Source: Planctomycetota bacterium (lineage in GTDB: Bacteria > Planctomycetota > UBA8742 > UBA2392). From it: a stretch of 64,000 bases of DNA. The DNA lies in contig JACKID010000001.1 of the NCBI GenBank assembly GCA_020638675.1, forward strand, positions 62,001 to 126,000, in the 5' to 3' direction. Positions 23,091 through 32,215 of the stretch are shown here, piece by piece. A program made the translations under genes and the position numbers. The first letter of the stretch is position 1. Every line of letters starts with the position of its first letter. The notes under the pieces are model-generated. The model did no database searches, was not told the origin of the DNA, and saw only the letters and a list, made by a program, of their open reading frames with translations.

Positions 23091-24791
23091 CTAGTGGTTC
23101 GTGATGAACTCCGTCGTGTTCATCAAGGCTACGAACAGGTCTTCATAGGCCGCGTTGTCGCTGCCTCCCCAGTTACTGAAGGTCGCGTTGAGAATGGCGA
23201 TGTCCATTTTGGAAGGCTTGCGCCCCAGAACGGTCATGAAGATCTGGTAGATGCGGTCCTTGTGGCTGGGGTAGCGCTCCACGATGTCGGTGACCGCGTT
23301 CTTGAGCCCGCCGGTGTTCAGCAGGTCTGCGTTCATCATCATCAGGGCCTGGATGATTGTGCCGTCGAAGTCGCCGAACTCGTACATCTGGGGGTCGGCG
23401 CCGTAGGCGTCGCGGATCAGGCGGCTGAGGTTGTAGGTCCAGTTGTTGACGCGGTCGCGGATGCTCTTGTTGGCTTTTTCCTCGGGCGTCAGCTTGCTTT
23501 CGTCGACGTCGCGGACCTGCTCATACGGGTTCAGGCGCTCGACGCCGATCACGCTCATGATGCTGCGGCGGATCTGCTCCGGCGTCAGGCGCTTCACGTA
23601 GCTGCGGCTGTAGTACATGTAGTCGTCGCGGTTTGTGCGGTTGGTGTCGACTTCGCGCTGATACAGCTCCGAGCTGCAGATGGCCTTGATCAGGTGGTTG
23701 GTGTCGAAGCCGCTGGCGGCAAAGTCCTTGCCCATGATCTCGAGCACCACCGGGAAGGTCGGCTCATTGATGCTGTTGAAGTCGTCCACCGGCGTAACGA
23801 AGCCCATGCCGAGGAAGTAGGCCATGTAGCGGTTGATCGTCATCTCGCGGAACCAGCGGTTGTCCTTGCTGGTCATCCAGTCGGCCAGCGCCTGGCGCAG
23901 GGTCTTGCCTTCCTGCCACTCGTAGGCGCCGTCGCCCAGGAAGGTGGGGCTGCTGTACTTGCCCTTCAGGCGCACGCGCTTGGCGAGGTCCATGGCGTTC
24001 TTGGGGACCGTGTCGTTGGTGTACCAGTAACGGTCCGCACCTTCGCCCTTCGCGCCGGTGCCCGACAGGTAGAAGAAGGACTGGATTCCCTCGAAGTCGT
24101 CCGTGGTCCAGTGCTCGTACGGGTGGTTGTGGCACTGGGCGCACTGGATCTGCTTGCCAAGGAAAACCTTGCTTGCGATGCCGGCGGTGTCGGCCTTGTT
24201 GTTCTCGAACGACATCAGGAAGCCGATTTCCGGGTTTTCGGGCGTCTTGCCCTGGCCCGCGACCATGTCGTAGACCATCTCGTTCCACGGCTTGTTGGCT
24301 GCAAAACTCTTCTCGAGGTACTCGTGCAGGAAGCGGCGGGCGTTGCCGTCGCCGTTGCGGTCGATCATGGTGGTGGTCCACCAGTCGGCGAAGTGCGTGG
24401 CGTGGTCCGGGTGCGCGAGCAGCTTGTCAATCAGCGCCTCGCGTTTCTCGTTGCCCTTTTTGCCGTCGGCGTCGCGACGTCCCGGGTTGAAGTCCTCAAT
24501 CTCTTCGGGCAGCGGTGGACGCCCCAGCAGGTCCAGATAGATGCGACGCAGGAAGGTGTCGTCGTCGCAGATCTTGCTGGGCTTGATGTTCGAGTCCTTC
24601 TGCAACTGCGCGAACAGCCCGTTGAGCCCGTCGCGCAGCTTGCCCCAGTCTTTGCCCAGCTCCGGCCCTTTGGCCTCGGTTTTCTTGTTGGGCTGTGCGG
24701 GGTCATCCGCGTGAACCTGATACTCGGCCAGCACGCCGAAGGTGAGGGTCAGCGCGGCGAGGGCCAGCAGAATCGGGGAACGTCGAAGCAT
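23091..24791 (-). CDS. DUF1549/DUF1553 exported protein with CxxCH motif
   Basis: A 566-residue exported protein with a signal peptide at ~1-28. DUF1549 starts near 75 with DDDTFLRRIYLDLLGRPPLPEE. The putative haem-type motif is CAQCHNHPYEHW near 222. DUF1553 follows from ~300 with NRWFREMTINRYMAYFLGMG, VTPVDDFNSINEP, LTPEQIRRSIMSV and ALMMMNADLLNTGG, ending LVALMNTTEFITNH. AGGG lies six bases before the ATG. It is first in an operon with the DUF1501 gene. This family often accompanies sulfatase or glycan-use loci in planctomycetes, but its chemistry is unproven. Three paralogues lie at 57747-64000. Confidence 0.93.
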   Translation of the reverse strand: MLRRSPILLALAALTLTFGVLAEYQVHADDPAQPNKKTEAKGPELGKDWGKLRDGLNGLFAQLQKDSNIKPSKICDDDTFLRRIYLDLLGRPPLPEEIEDFNPGRRDADGKKGNEKREALIDKLLAHPDHATHFADWWTTTMIDRNGDGNARRFLHEYLEKSFAANKPWNEMVYDMVAGQGKTPENPEIGFLMSFENNKADTAGIASKVFLGKQIQCAQCHNHPYEHWTTDDFEGIQSFFYLSGTGAKGEGADRYWYTNDTVPKNAMDLAKRVRLKGKYSSPTFLGDGAYEWQEGKTLRQALADWMTSKDNRWFREMTINRYMAYFLGMGFVTPVDDFNSINEPTFPVVLEIMGKDFAASGFDTNHLIKAICSSELYQREVDTNRTNRDDYMYYSRSYVKRLTPEQIRRSIMSVIGVERLNPYEQVRDVDESKLTPEEKANKSIRDRVNNWTYNLSRLIRDAYGADPQMYEFGDFDGTIIQALMMMNADLLNTGGLKNAVTDIVERYPSHKDRIYQIFMTVLGRKPSKMDIAILNATFSNWGGSDNAAYEDLFVALMNTTEFITNH

Positions 24792-25115
24792 GGTTCACCC
24801 TGCGGGGTTGTGAAGCAGAAGGGGTAGAGCCTTAACACTCAGAATTGTATGTGATGATTTAAGGCTAAAGCAATTAGTGCTACCAACCTGTGTTCCATAT
24901 TCGCAATGGGGTTTGAGACCAGTGCCGATTCCGGTGCGGCATCATCGCAAATCCGGTGCAAAACACCAGCACTCGCACAGATCGCCCAGTGCAAGCATTC
25001 CATTAACACGGGCCGTGAATCGCGTAACGACAGCGGACCCCGTTCCACCAAGGAAGGAATCTTCTGGCGAAACACGCGGGCACGAGGCGGCTTCGCAAAC
25101 TAGGCTTGGCTACAG
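24792..25115. other. Divergent intergenic region, 324 bases
   Basis: It separates the DUF1549/DUF1553 gene from the HEAT-VWA gene. The first ~100 bases are AT-rich for this genome (ATTGTATGTGATGATTTAAGG and nearby), suitable for a divergent promoter. I see no strong -10/-35 pair, no RNA gene and no convincing ORF. A GGTGC/GCACC-type partial repeat near 24930-24965 is too weak to name. Confidence 0.4.
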
Positions 25116-27209
25116 ATGAATTCACGCGCTGTAAAACTCTTCCTGCTCATTCTTGGCGTAGCACTCTTGCTCGGTGTGCCGGGCCGGCCAAGCGCGGACA
25201 AGCTCAGCGGCGACGAAGCCAAGGCCGCCAAGGACCGCCTCAAGGACATCAAGAAGGAATGGAAGAAAGCCAGCAAGGCCGACAAGCTGCCAATGCTGCG
25301 CGAACTCAGCCGCCTTCCCGAGCGCACTGTCTCCAGCTTCCTGCAGGACGTTGTCGATGACGATGAAGACGACGGCGTCGCATCGGTTGCTGCGTGGGCG
25401 CTGGTCCGCCACGGCGAGCCCGACGACGCACGCGACCTGACCAAGTCCTTCAACAAGGCCAAGACGCCCGAACGCCGCGCGGCCTGCATCCGCTGGCTGG
25501 GGCTCTACGGGCCCGACGCGCCGCTGAAAGAGCTGCGCAAGATTGCCCTCGACAGCGACGCCTGCGCGGAGGCGGCAACGCAGGCCGTCGCGGACATCGC
25601 CAGTGACGAAGCCTGGGACGCCGTCGAGGCCATCGCCCAGTCGGCCAAGCTGCCGGCCGCGCGCAAAGCGGCCGTGGCGCGCCTGATCAAGGCCGGCGAC
25701 AAACGCGGCGTGGCGACGCTGGCCGATTGCGCCGACATTGAGGACGCCGCCTGGGCGGCCCACTACGCGGTCGGGACGGAGCTCGAGACGGACGCGCTCA
25801 AGCAGGTGCTCGAGTTCGCGGCCAAGCCCTATCGTCCCAAGGCCGGCGGACGCCCCAACTACTTCGGCAGCCTGCTGGCGCGGCTGCAAAAGAACGAATC
25901 CCATGAGGCCGTCGTCGGCGCGGCCGGACGCATCGACAAGTCTTTCGACATCGAGATTGGCTGGTGGCTGGTGTCGGTGAACCGCGGGCCGGCCAGCTTC
26001 TCCGGCGCGTCTCGCTGGCTGAAGGATGACGACGTGGAGGACATCATCAGCGGGCTGCGCTACCTGCAGCGCCTCAGCAAGCCGCTGGAAGGTGACGAGC
26101 TGAAGCTCGCGGAAGGCGCACTCAAGCCGCTGTTCGATCACGCGGACGATGAAGTCATCGCGCACGCCATGCTGACCTGCAACGCCACCGGCGCCTGCAC
26201 CGAGGAAGTAAAGAAGAAGGCCGAGGCATGGCTCAAGGACGACAAGCCGTTCCGCCGTGCCGCCGCGCTGCTCGCGGCCGGCAAGGCGGGCATGAAAGTA
26301 AATGATCGCGCGCTCGAGCTGCTCAAGGACGAATGCTGGTACGTGCAGTCCGCTGCGCTCGATTGCCTGATGTACACCCGCAAGCCGGAGTCTGCCTTGC
26401 CCGTGCTCGAGTACGCAAACGGGCAAGCCGACGGGCGCTTGTTTGCAGAGGCCGTCGCGTTGCTGGTCGACCTGACCGGCCAGAACTTCGGCGACGACCT
26501 GGCCAAGTGGGAAGAGTGGCTGAAGGCCAACGAGAACTTCACGCCCGGCGAGCGCAAGCTCGAATCCCTGCGCGGCGTGCCCTACAAGCGCATGAAGCGC
26601 CAGACGGCAGCGACCTTTTACGGGCTCGAGATCAACAGCATCAACGTGCAGTTCGCGGTGGACCGCAGCGTCAGCATGGTCAACCCCGTTTCGCGCGAGC
26701 CGGACCGCCCCGACTTTGCCAGCCGCAAGGAAGACATTCTGAAGCGCCGACCTGAAGTCGGGCGCATGGTGCGCGACGGTTTCCTGCCGCGCTTTTACGT
26801 GGCAGCCGCCGAGATCCATGCCGCGCTGGACGGCATGAACCAGAACGCGAAGTTCGGGATCACGCTGTTCAACCACGAGCATATCGACCGCGAGCGCGTC
26901 ACCAACGACATCAAGAACCGGCGTGACGCAGTGAACTGGATGTTGTCCACGGACGTGCAGGGCGGCACGGACATCAAGGCCGCGCTGCTCAGCATCATCG
27001 AGAAGGGCGAGGCCGACACCATCCTGCTGCTGAGCGACGGTGAGCCATTGAGCCTGAGCATTCTGGAGATGATCTCACGCGCCAACGCGGTCAAGCGCGT
27101 CAACATCACTGTGGTCAGCATCCACAAGGAGCTCTACCACCGCCACTACCTCGATGCGCTCGCCACCCGCGACTACGGCAAGATCAACGACGCCGAGCCC
27201 GCAGATTAG
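25116..27209 (+). CDS. Exported HEAT-repeat protein with C-terminal VWA domain
   Basis: A 697-residue protein with a signal peptide (LFLLILGVALLLGVPG). A charged helical stretch (~30-60) leads into HEAT-like helical repeats from ~60 to ~470 (VASVAAWALVRHGEPDDA, AAWAAHYAVGTE, FRRAAALLAAGKAG). The VWA domain starts near 510: FAVDRSVSM gives the DxSxS of the MIDAS, GGTD supplies the Thr loop and LLLSDGEP the Asp. Metal-dependent protein adhesion is expected outside the cytoplasmic membrane. No SD is evident at the ATG at 25116, which is followed directly by the signal peptide. Similar architecture is common in planctomycete exported proteins of unknown role. Confidence 0.82.
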   Translation: MNSRAVKLFLLILGVALLLGVPGRPSADKLSGDEAKAAKDRLKDIKKEWKKASKADKLPMLRELSRLPERTVSSFLQDVVDDDEDDGVASVAAWALVRHGEPDDARDLTKSFNKAKTPERRAACIRWLGLYGPDAPLKELRKIALDSDACAEAATQAVADIASDEAWDAVEAIAQSAKLPAARKAAVARLIKAGDKRGVATLADCADIEDAAWAAHYAVGTELETDALKQVLEFAAKPYRPKAGGRPNYFGSLLARLQKNESHEAVVGAAGRIDKSFDIEIGWWLVSVNRGPASFSGASRWLKDDDVEDIISGLRYLQRLSKPLEGDELKLAEGALKPLFDHADDEVIAHAMLTCNATGACTEEVKKKAEAWLKDDKPFRRAAALLAAGKAGMKVNDRALELLKDECWYVQSAALDCLMYTRKPESALPVLEYANGQADGRLFAEAVALLVDLTGQNFGDDLAKWEEWLKANENFTPGERKLESLRGVPYKRMKRQTAATFYGLEINSINVQFAVDRSVSMVNPVSREPDRPDFASRKEDILKRRPEVGRMVRDGFLPRFYVAAAEIHAALDGMNQNAKFGITLFNHEHIDRERVTNDIKNRRDAVNWMLSTDVQGGTDIKAALLSIIEKGEADTILLLSDGEPLSLSILEMISRANAVKRVNITVVSIHKELYHRHYLDALATRDYGKINDAEPAD

Positions 27210-27214
27210 TTGAT

Positions 27215-27287
27215 AGTTGATAGGCAATGCAGCGGCAGTGATCGGCAGTTGCAGTTCCTACCAACTACCAACTAACGCCTATCAACT
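27215..27287. repeat. Inverted repeat between convergent genes, AGTTGATAGGC arms
   Basis: AGTTGATAGGC at 27215-27225 is matched perfectly by GCCTATCAACT at 27277-27287. TTGATAG and ACTACCA units repeat inside each half. The right arm overlaps the stop of the deaminase gene. It may act as a bidirectional terminator, although no T-tract follows. Confidence 0.65.
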
Positions 27288-28326
27288 AGACGGGATACTC
27301 AATCTGCCGAGTGTGGCACCACTTGCGGGTCTCGCGGTCAAAGCGCCCCAGCATCTCGCGCCGCAGCCCTTCGTCCATGAACGCGCGCTTGAAGCCTTCG
27401 CGTGCGATGCGGATCAGTGACTTCATGCCGACGCCCAGCACCTCGTGCGCGACTTCGTACTCGCGCGTCACGCTGGTGTGGAACATGGCGGGGTCGTCGC
27501 TGCTGAGTGTGACCGGCACGCCGTGCGCCAGCAGGCGCGGCAGCGGATGATCGGCCAGGCGCTTCACCGCGCCGGTGCACTCGTTGCTGACCGGGCAGAC
27601 TTCCAGCGCCACGTCGCGGCGCTTCAGCTCGTCCATCAGTGTCGGGTCCAGCGCGGCGCGAATGCCGTGGCCGATGCGCTGCGGGTTCAGGTCCAGCGCG
27701 TCGTAGATGTCCTGCGGCCCGCTGACTTCACCCGCGTGCACGCTGACGCGCAGCCCCATTTCGTGCGCTCGCTTGAATACCTCGGCGAATTGCGGCAGCG
27801 GGTGCACGTGCTCAGACCCGCCCATGTTGAAGGCACAGATGTCGACTTCATCCAGCAGCGGCTCGATGTCCTTCAGGCGGTCGAGCGAAAACTGCGCGCC
27901 GTGGTCACGACCGGCCGCAATCTGCACGCGAATCTTGATGCCGTGCTGCACCTCGGCGGCCTTGAAGCCTCGCCAGGCCGCGCGGACGATCTGGGCGGCG
28001 TCGTGCCCGCCGTACTTCACGCTGTTGCCGAGCCCGACCATGATTTCGGCGAACCAGACGTTCTGCCTCACCAGCGTCTTGGCGACTTCGTAGGCGACGT
28101 ACTCGTAGTCGTCGGGCGTCTTCAGGAAGCTGACCGTCCACTTGTAGACCTCAAGGAAGTGGGCGAAGTCGTCGAACTCGTAGCGCTTGCGGACGTGCTC
28201 GATCGTGGGCGCCTCGTCGAGGCGGTTGTGCTTCTTCACGAGCTCAAACAGCGCCTCAACCGGGATCGAGCCCTCCAGGTGCATGTGGAGTTCGGTCTTG
28301 GGCAGGTTCGTGAAGTCGATCGGCAC
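27286..28326 (-). CDS. add: Adenosine deaminase family protein
   Basis: A 346-residue amidohydrolase with all zinc and catalytic motifs of the adenosine/adenine deaminase family: KTELHMHLEGS near 10, VSVHAGEVSG near 197, RIGHGIRA near 219 and LSSDDPAMF near 280. It deaminates a purine nucleoside or base (adenosine, adenine or, in menaquinone pathways, aminodeoxyfutalosine), and the sequence alone does not choose between these. Length fits the family. The start is a GTG at 28326, directly before the family's usual opening; no SD is clear, and no upstream start is convincing. It is convergent with the VWA gene and followed by palindromes on its 5' side. Confidence 0.88.
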   Translation of the reverse strand: MPIDFTNLPKTELHMHLEGSIPVEALFELVKKHNRLDEAPTIEHVRKRYEFDDFAHFLEVYKWTVSFLKTPDDYEYVAYEVAKTLVRQNVWFAEIMVGLGNSVKYGGHDAAQIVRAAWRGFKAAEVQHGIKIRVQIAAGRDHGAQFSLDRLKDIEPLLDEVDICAFNMGGSEHVHPLPQFAEVFKRAHEMGLRVSVHAGEVSGPQDIYDALDLNPQRIGHGIRAALDPTLMDELKRRDVALEVCPVSNECTGAVKRLADHPLPRLLAHGVPVTLSSDDPAMFHTSVTREYEVAHEVLGVGMKSLIRIAREGFKRAFMDEGLRREMLGRFDRETRKWCHTRQIEYPV

Positions 28327-28416
28327 GGCGCGTCGGGTCCGTTTGCAGGGGTATCCAATGATGAAGGTTCAGCCAAGGATACGGCATGAAACGGGGTTGC
28401 GCCAATAATGCCTTGC

Positions 28417-28510
28417 GCAGCGGTCCGCCCCGCCCGAAAGGGCGGGGTGTGTCACTTTGTAGCGCGCGCCACTTGAATCCCCGGCCTCTCGGCCGGGGCG
28501 GGGCGACACG
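28417..28510. repeat. Compound GC-rich palindrome
   Basis: Two hairpins lie side by side. CCGCCCCGCCC with GGGCGGGG around a GAAA loop spans about 28420-28450, and CCCCGGCC with GGCCGGGG around TCTC spans about 28482-28500. The flanks GTGTGTCAC and GCGACAC are themselves related in inverted orientation. It lies between two genes in the same orientation and does not look coding. Confidence 0.6.
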
Positions 28511-28523
28511 GACAGCACGAAAA

Positions 28524-28907
28524 CTATCCCTTGCCCATGTCCTGCCCGAAGATCAGCAGGTGGCCGTCGCGGTCCGGCATCTCGAACTCGCGCATCCCGT
28601 AGGGCTGCTCGACGATGCCGGTGGGCTCAAAGCCTGCGCCAGACACGCGCTTGTGGAGCGCGTCGAGGTCGTCGCAATAGAAGTAGTACTGTGCCTGGTA
28701 GTAGCGGTCCTGCACCTTGGGCATGTCCGGGAAGTAGTGCGGGCTGGCGAGCATCAGCTTGATGCCGTCTTTCTGCAGCATCGCCCAGCCGGACTTGCCG
28801 ACGTCATCCATGCGGCTGGCAACCTCCAGCCCGAAGGCGTCGTTGTAGAACTTGATCGACTCCTGCACGTCGCTGCAGATCAACATCGGAATCAGGCCGG
28901 TAAACAT
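28524..28907 (-). CDS. VOC-family (glyoxalase/bleomycin-resistance-like) protein
   Basis: A 127-residue single VOC domain. MLICSDVQESIKFYNDAFGLEV is the classic beta-alpha-beta opening, followed by DDVGKSGWAMLQKDGIKLML. The second half has YFYCDDLDALHKRVSGAGFE and a closing REFEMPDRDGHLLIFGQ, where the E/H metal positions are plausible. The ATG at 28907 has GGGGGAG just upstream; the longer ORF to 28994 reads back into the next gene's end. It lies 16 bases downstream of the dCTP deaminase gene on the same strand, so co-transcription is likely. Substrate unknown. Confidence 0.85.
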   Translation of the reverse strand: MFTGLIPMLICSDVQESIKFYNDAFGLEVASRMDDVGKSGWAMLQKDGIKLMLASPHYFPDMPKVQDRYYQAQYYFYCDDLDALHKRVSGAGFEPTGIVEQPYGMREFEMPDRDGHLLIFGQDMGKG

Positions 28908-28923
28908 GCACTCCCCCAGTGAA

Positions 28924-30018
28924 CTACTGCCGGAAAAACTTGCTGAGTTTTGGGCCGCGCTGTGCGGCGTAGTTTGAGCGGACGCCGACGCCATACAGCT
29001 TGCCCGGCGGCGCTATCAGCTTCTCGTAGGCCATCTTGCAGACCGGCTGCCGGTGGCGGACTATTAAATCGTCCTCATAGGGACGCACTTCCAGCACGGC
29101 CGGCGTGCCCTTCACTTCGCCCTTTTCGCCGAAGCCGAAGCCCGGGTCGAAGAAGCCCGCATAGTGCGCGCGGAATTCACCCGCGCTGGTGTCGTACGGC
29201 AGCATCTCGACCGCGTAATCCGGTGGTACGCTGACGTATTCGTACGTGCTGAAGATGTAGAAATCGCCCTGGCTGAGGAACAGTGTGCCGGTGCTGGGGC
29301 GCTCGATCGGCTCGAAGAACTCCTTCGGGTCGTGCTGCCCGATCGCCGCGAAGTCGATCGGGCGAATGCTCTTGCGGGCCTTGAAACCCGCGACCGGCTG
29401 CTCAATGTCGAGCGTCATCAACAGCCCGCCGTCCATCACGCCGCCTTTGACGGTGTTGCCGTGCGGGTCGTACAGCAGCGGCATGCCCAACGCCAGCTTG
29501 CCGAGCCCGTCGCCGTCGAGCAGGTTGCGCCCCTGGTAGAAAATCGTCTGGTTGAGGCTGTCACCCGCGCGCACCTTGACGTCAAAGCTCTTGGGAATCA
29601 CCTCGAGCCACAGCTCGCCGCTGTAGCCTTCCGGGATCTTGTCGTAGCGCGGGTTGCCGTCGCACAGCACGCGGGTCTGCAAGTCAATGCGCCCGGTGCT
29701 GCTCTTGTTGTTTGCGTAAGCGGCGACGCCTTCCGGCAGCCGCAGTCTTTCGGCGAGCAGGATCAGGTAGACGTTGTCGCGCACCAGCACGCCCGGCTCT
29801 TTCAGGTCGATCGGGTAGCGTGAGTAGCGCTCGATCAGGTCCGTGACGCGCTCGCCCTGCAGCGGCATCAGGCTGCCGGGCATGGAGAACGCGCGGCGCG
29901 AAAGCGTGAGGTCAAGGCTGGAAGGCTGCACCTGCAGAGGACTGATCTGCGCGCTGCTGGTGATGCAGCCGTCGGCGATGAGCTTCTCGATATCCTGTGA
30001 TGGCAGCGTTCCGGGCAT
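28924..30018 (-). CDS. dcd: dCTP deaminase (PF06559-type, two-domain)
   Basis: A 364-residue protein matching the long 2'-deoxycytidine 5'-triphosphate deaminase family, which converts dCTP to dUTP for thymidylate synthesis. The N-terminal half has LPSQDIEKLIADGCI, QPSSLDLTLS and the nucleotide-binding ANNKSSTGRIDLQTRV signature. The second half repeats the fold with PIDFAAIGQHDPKEFFEPI and YAGFFDPGFGFG. The ORF is open to 30204, but the ATG at 30018 begins the domain and lies exactly six bases after TATAAA, so a leaderless transcript is likely. It leads a two-gene unit with the VOC protein. Confidence 0.9.
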   Translation of the reverse strand: MPGTLPSQDIEKLIADGCITSSAQISPLQVQPSSLDLTLSRRAFSMPGSLMPLQGERVTDLIERYSRYPIDLKEPGVLVRDNVYLILLAERLRLPEGVAAYANNKSSTGRIDLQTRVLCDGNPRYDKIPEGYSGELWLEVIPKSFDVKVRAGDSLNQTIFYQGRNLLDGDGLGKLALGMPLLYDPHGNTVKGGVMDGGLLMTLDIEQPVAGFKARKSIRPIDFAAIGQHDPKEFFEPIERPSTGTLFLSQGDFYIFSTYEYVSVPPDYAVEMLPYDTSAGEFRAHYAGFFDPGFGFGEKGEVKGTPAVLEVRPYEDDLIVRHRQPVCKMAYEKLIAPPGKLYGVGVRSNYAAQRGPKLSKFFRQ

Positions 30019-30024
30019 GCACGG

Positions 30025-30030
30025 TTTATA
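30025..30030 (-). promoter_or_regulatory. -10 box of a leaderless promoter (dcd)
   Basis: TATAAA on the minus strand ends six bases before the ATG at 30018, with no Shine-Dalgarno sequence. It also decides the start among several in-frame candidates. Confidence 0.6.
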
Positions 30031-30161
30031 GGCTGGGGCCACGAAAACACAAAAGCACAAAAGCGTCGCGGACAGGACATGCGGGAAGGGCAGGACTTTC
30101 CTCCTGAACGTCCTGCCTGTCCTGTCTAAACTGAACTTGAGATTCCACGTGTGAGGCCAAG

Positions 30162-30605
30162 ATGTCGCTGACCGTTGCCGGTGAAGTCGAGAACCAGAAG
30201 TCATTCGCCTATGCAGACCTGAAGTCGCTGCCGAACCAGGTGGCGGACGTCGCCAGGGAAGTCGAAGGCCGTCAGGGCCACGGCGTGCGTTTGCGCAGCC
30301 TGATCGACGCGGCCGGGCGCAAGGACGGAGTCACGCACGCGACGCTCGCCAGCACGGACGACAAGTTCACGGCAAGCGTGCCGCTGGACGACATTCTTGA
30401 TGCCGTATTGGTCTACGAGCTGAACGGCGAGCCGCTGCCCGCACAGTACGGCGGGCCGGTCCGCTTCCTGATACCCGATGCGTCCGCGTGCCACAGCGGC
30501 GGCGCGGACACCTGCGCGAACGTCAAGTTCCTCGGGCGCATCGAGCTGACGCGCGGCAAGGTCGAAGACTCCCGCGACAGGAAGGGCGAAACCGGTCACG
30601 GGTAG
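30162..30605 (+). CDS. Small molybdopterin-oxidoreductase-like domain protein
   Basis: A 147-residue protein resembling part of the sulfite-oxidase molybdopterin-binding fold (PF00174-like). LTVAGEVENQKSFAYADLKSLP is the typical entry strand and helix. HGVRLRSLIDAAG, SVPLDDILD, LVYELNGEPLPAQYGGPVRFLIP and a closing VKFLGRIELTRGK follow in family order. It is much shorter than the enzymes (over 200 residues) and lacks the upstream cofactor-cysteine region, so it may not bind molybdopterin. GAGG lies five bases before the ATG. It has two cysteines, in SACHSGGADTC, that could bind metal or form a disulfide. Role unknown. Confidence 0.75.
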   Translation: MSLTVAGEVENQKSFAYADLKSLPNQVADVAREVEGRQGHGVRLRSLIDAAGRKDGVTHATLASTDDKFTASVPLDDILDAVLVYELNGEPLPAQYGGPVRFLIPDASACHSGGADTCANVKFLGRIELTRGKVEDSRDRKGETGHG

Positions 30606-30611
30606 AACAGC

Positions 30612-30718
30612 TTGTGCGCGAAGACGCGAAGAACTGCAACTGCGCCGGCAACCATCGGTGAACATCAAAGAACACGCTCACAGATGTTTACCCATGGTTG
30701 CTTTGGCAGTTCTTCGCG
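30612..30718. repeat. Nested inverted repeat, CGCGAAG family
   Basis: CGCGAAGAACTGC at 30625-30637 is matched perfectly by GCAGTTCTTCGCG at 30706-30718. Inside, GCAACCATCGGTGAACATC at 30648-30666 pairs imperfectly with 30683-30701. The whole forms a ~95-base hairpin between convergent genes. CGCGAAG units of the same kind are found at 10460-10660 and 62925-63095. Confidence 0.8.
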
Positions 30719-31870
30719 CTAGGCAGTTGCTGTGAGCCGAGAGCCCAGTGCGTAGTCGATTGCGTTCAGGTAGCCATCAACGCAGCGCTGCCACGAGAGG
30801 TCGGCCGCGCGGTTGATGCCTGCGCCGGCCATCCGGGCGCGCAGGTCTGCGTTCGTCAAAGTCCTGCGCAGGGCTGCTTCCAAGGCAGGTAGAATCGGTG
30901 CTTCGTCCGGGTAGGGCACATGGCCGACGGGCACGATCAGTGCGCTTTCGGGTGACACAACCTCCGGCACGCTGCCGGCGTCGGTTGTCACGACCGGCAA
31001 GCCCGCGGCCTGTGCTTCCAGCAGGGCGTTGCCGCAGGCTTCCATGTAGACGGGTGTGAGCGCGAACAACTGCGCGTTGCGGTACAGCCAGCGCCAGCGC
31101 GCGTCGCGGACGATGCCGGTGAACAGCACTCGCTCAAGCAGTCCCAGCCTCGTGGCAAGCGCGTGCAGATCCGCCCGGGCCGGGCCGTCGCCTGCCAGCA
31201 CCAGTTGCCACGGCAGGTCGGTCATCCGCGCCAGCGCCTTCAGCAGTACGTGCTGGCCCTTGGGCTCGCGCAGCATGGCCATGCACAGGATCAGCGGCGC
31301 GCCGTTGATCCCGGGCGGTGGCTCTGTCGGCCCGTCAAACTGATGCGAGTCTACGCCGTTCAGGATTCCAAAGACCTTCTGATCGCGCTGGTATTCAAGC
31401 GCGTCGCACCAGGCGTCAGCGGCGCTCCCGGACAGCGCCACGAACGCGTCGCACTCGCGAATCAGCTGGCGTGCTCGGTCGTGTTTCCAGGTTCCCGGCG
31501 CGTTAGCAAGGAAGCTGCGCGGGTTGAGCACAAACGGTGTGCCAGATTGCGCCCGAAAGCGCAGCGCGGCCGCGCCGGATTCGAGCCCCATGGCGATCAC
31601 GACTTCGATCGGGCGCCGGGTGTGCAGGCGCTCAAGTTCGCGGGCATAAAAGCGCGGGCGCCCGTAGCGCGTCGGGACCAGCCGCCACGGATAGCGGAAC
31701 AACTGGGCAGACCCGCCGCCCGGCAACTGCTCGCTCGCGTCGCGCGGGGCGATACCGATCAGGCTGCCGGCGTGCCCCAGCTCGGCCAGCGCTGCGGCCA
31801 TGGCCCGCGTTGCCTTGCGCGGCCCGCCGGGGTCTTTGTGGAAGTGCTCGCTAAGGAACGCGACGTGCAT
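30719..31870 (-). CDS. GT4-family glycosyltransferase
   Basis: A 383-residue GT-B glycosyltransferase. The N-terminal domain starts MHVAFLSEHFHKDPGGPRKA, with the Gly-rich acceptor loop. The C-terminal donor domain has PLILCMAMLREPKGQHVLLKAL, WQLVLAGDGPARADL, VLFTGIV and the EAQAAGLPVVTTDAGSVPEV motif including the E-x7-E-like nucleotide-sugar site. The ORF is open to 31984, but the start at 31870 begins the first beta-strand and has AAGG six bases upstream. Donor and acceptor are unknown. It lies alone, divergent from a small membrane protein gene. Confidence 0.88.
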   Translation of the reverse strand: MHVAFLSEHFHKDPGGPRKATRAMAAALAELGHAGSLIGIAPRDASEQLPGGGSAQLFRYPWRLVPTRYGRPRFYARELERLHTRRPIEVVIAMGLESGAAALRFRAQSGTPFVLNPRSFLANAPGTWKHDRARQLIRECDAFVALSGSAADAWCDALEYQRDQKVFGILNGVDSHQFDGPTEPPPGINGAPLILCMAMLREPKGQHVLLKALARMTDLPWQLVLAGDGPARADLHALATRLGLLERVLFTGIVRDARWRWLYRNAQLFALTPVYMEACGNALLEAQAAGLPVVTTDAGSVPEVVSPESALIVPVGHVPYPDEAPILPALEAALRRTLTNADLRARMAGAGINRAADLSWQRCVDGYLNAIDYALGSRLTATA

Positions 31871-31968
31871 ACAGGGCCTTGTCCGCGGCCGGTCTTCGGG
31901 TGTAGAAGCGTTACCGGCTGGAAGGCCAGCATGCCCGTAATTGTCATGCACACAAACAGGAAGTGACC

Positions 31969-32103
31969 ATGTCTGCCGATGCAAAGAAGGGTTTTCTGCC
32001 TGAGGGCGGCGAGATGCTGATCCTCGCCATCGTCATGTTCGCCACGGTGCTTGGCCTGATGATCATGATGCTGTCGCTCGCCCCGAACACCGACCTCGCC
32101 TGA
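31969..32103 (+). CDS. 44-residue single-helix membrane protein
   Basis: A short ORF, MSADAKKGFLPEGGEM followed by a hydrophobic helix (LILAIVMFATVLGLMIMML) and a tail APNTDLA. AGGA lies seven bases before the ATG at 31969, which is a good ribosome binding site. The start lies 98 bases from the divergent glycosyltransferase start. Size, polar N-terminus and single helix resemble small membrane subunits or regulators. No family recognised; codon use matches its neighbours. Confidence 0.6.
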   Translation: MSADAKKGFLPEGGEMLILAIVMFATVLGLMIMMLSLAPNTDLA

Positions 32104-32215
32104 TTTCGCACATTGACAGGGGCGCAAGCCCCTTCGCGATCCGGCGCAACAACCCCAATCAGTTGTTCGCGTATCTTGTGCGTATCCGCCAAGTTCTTCT
32201 GCGGAGGGATACGCC

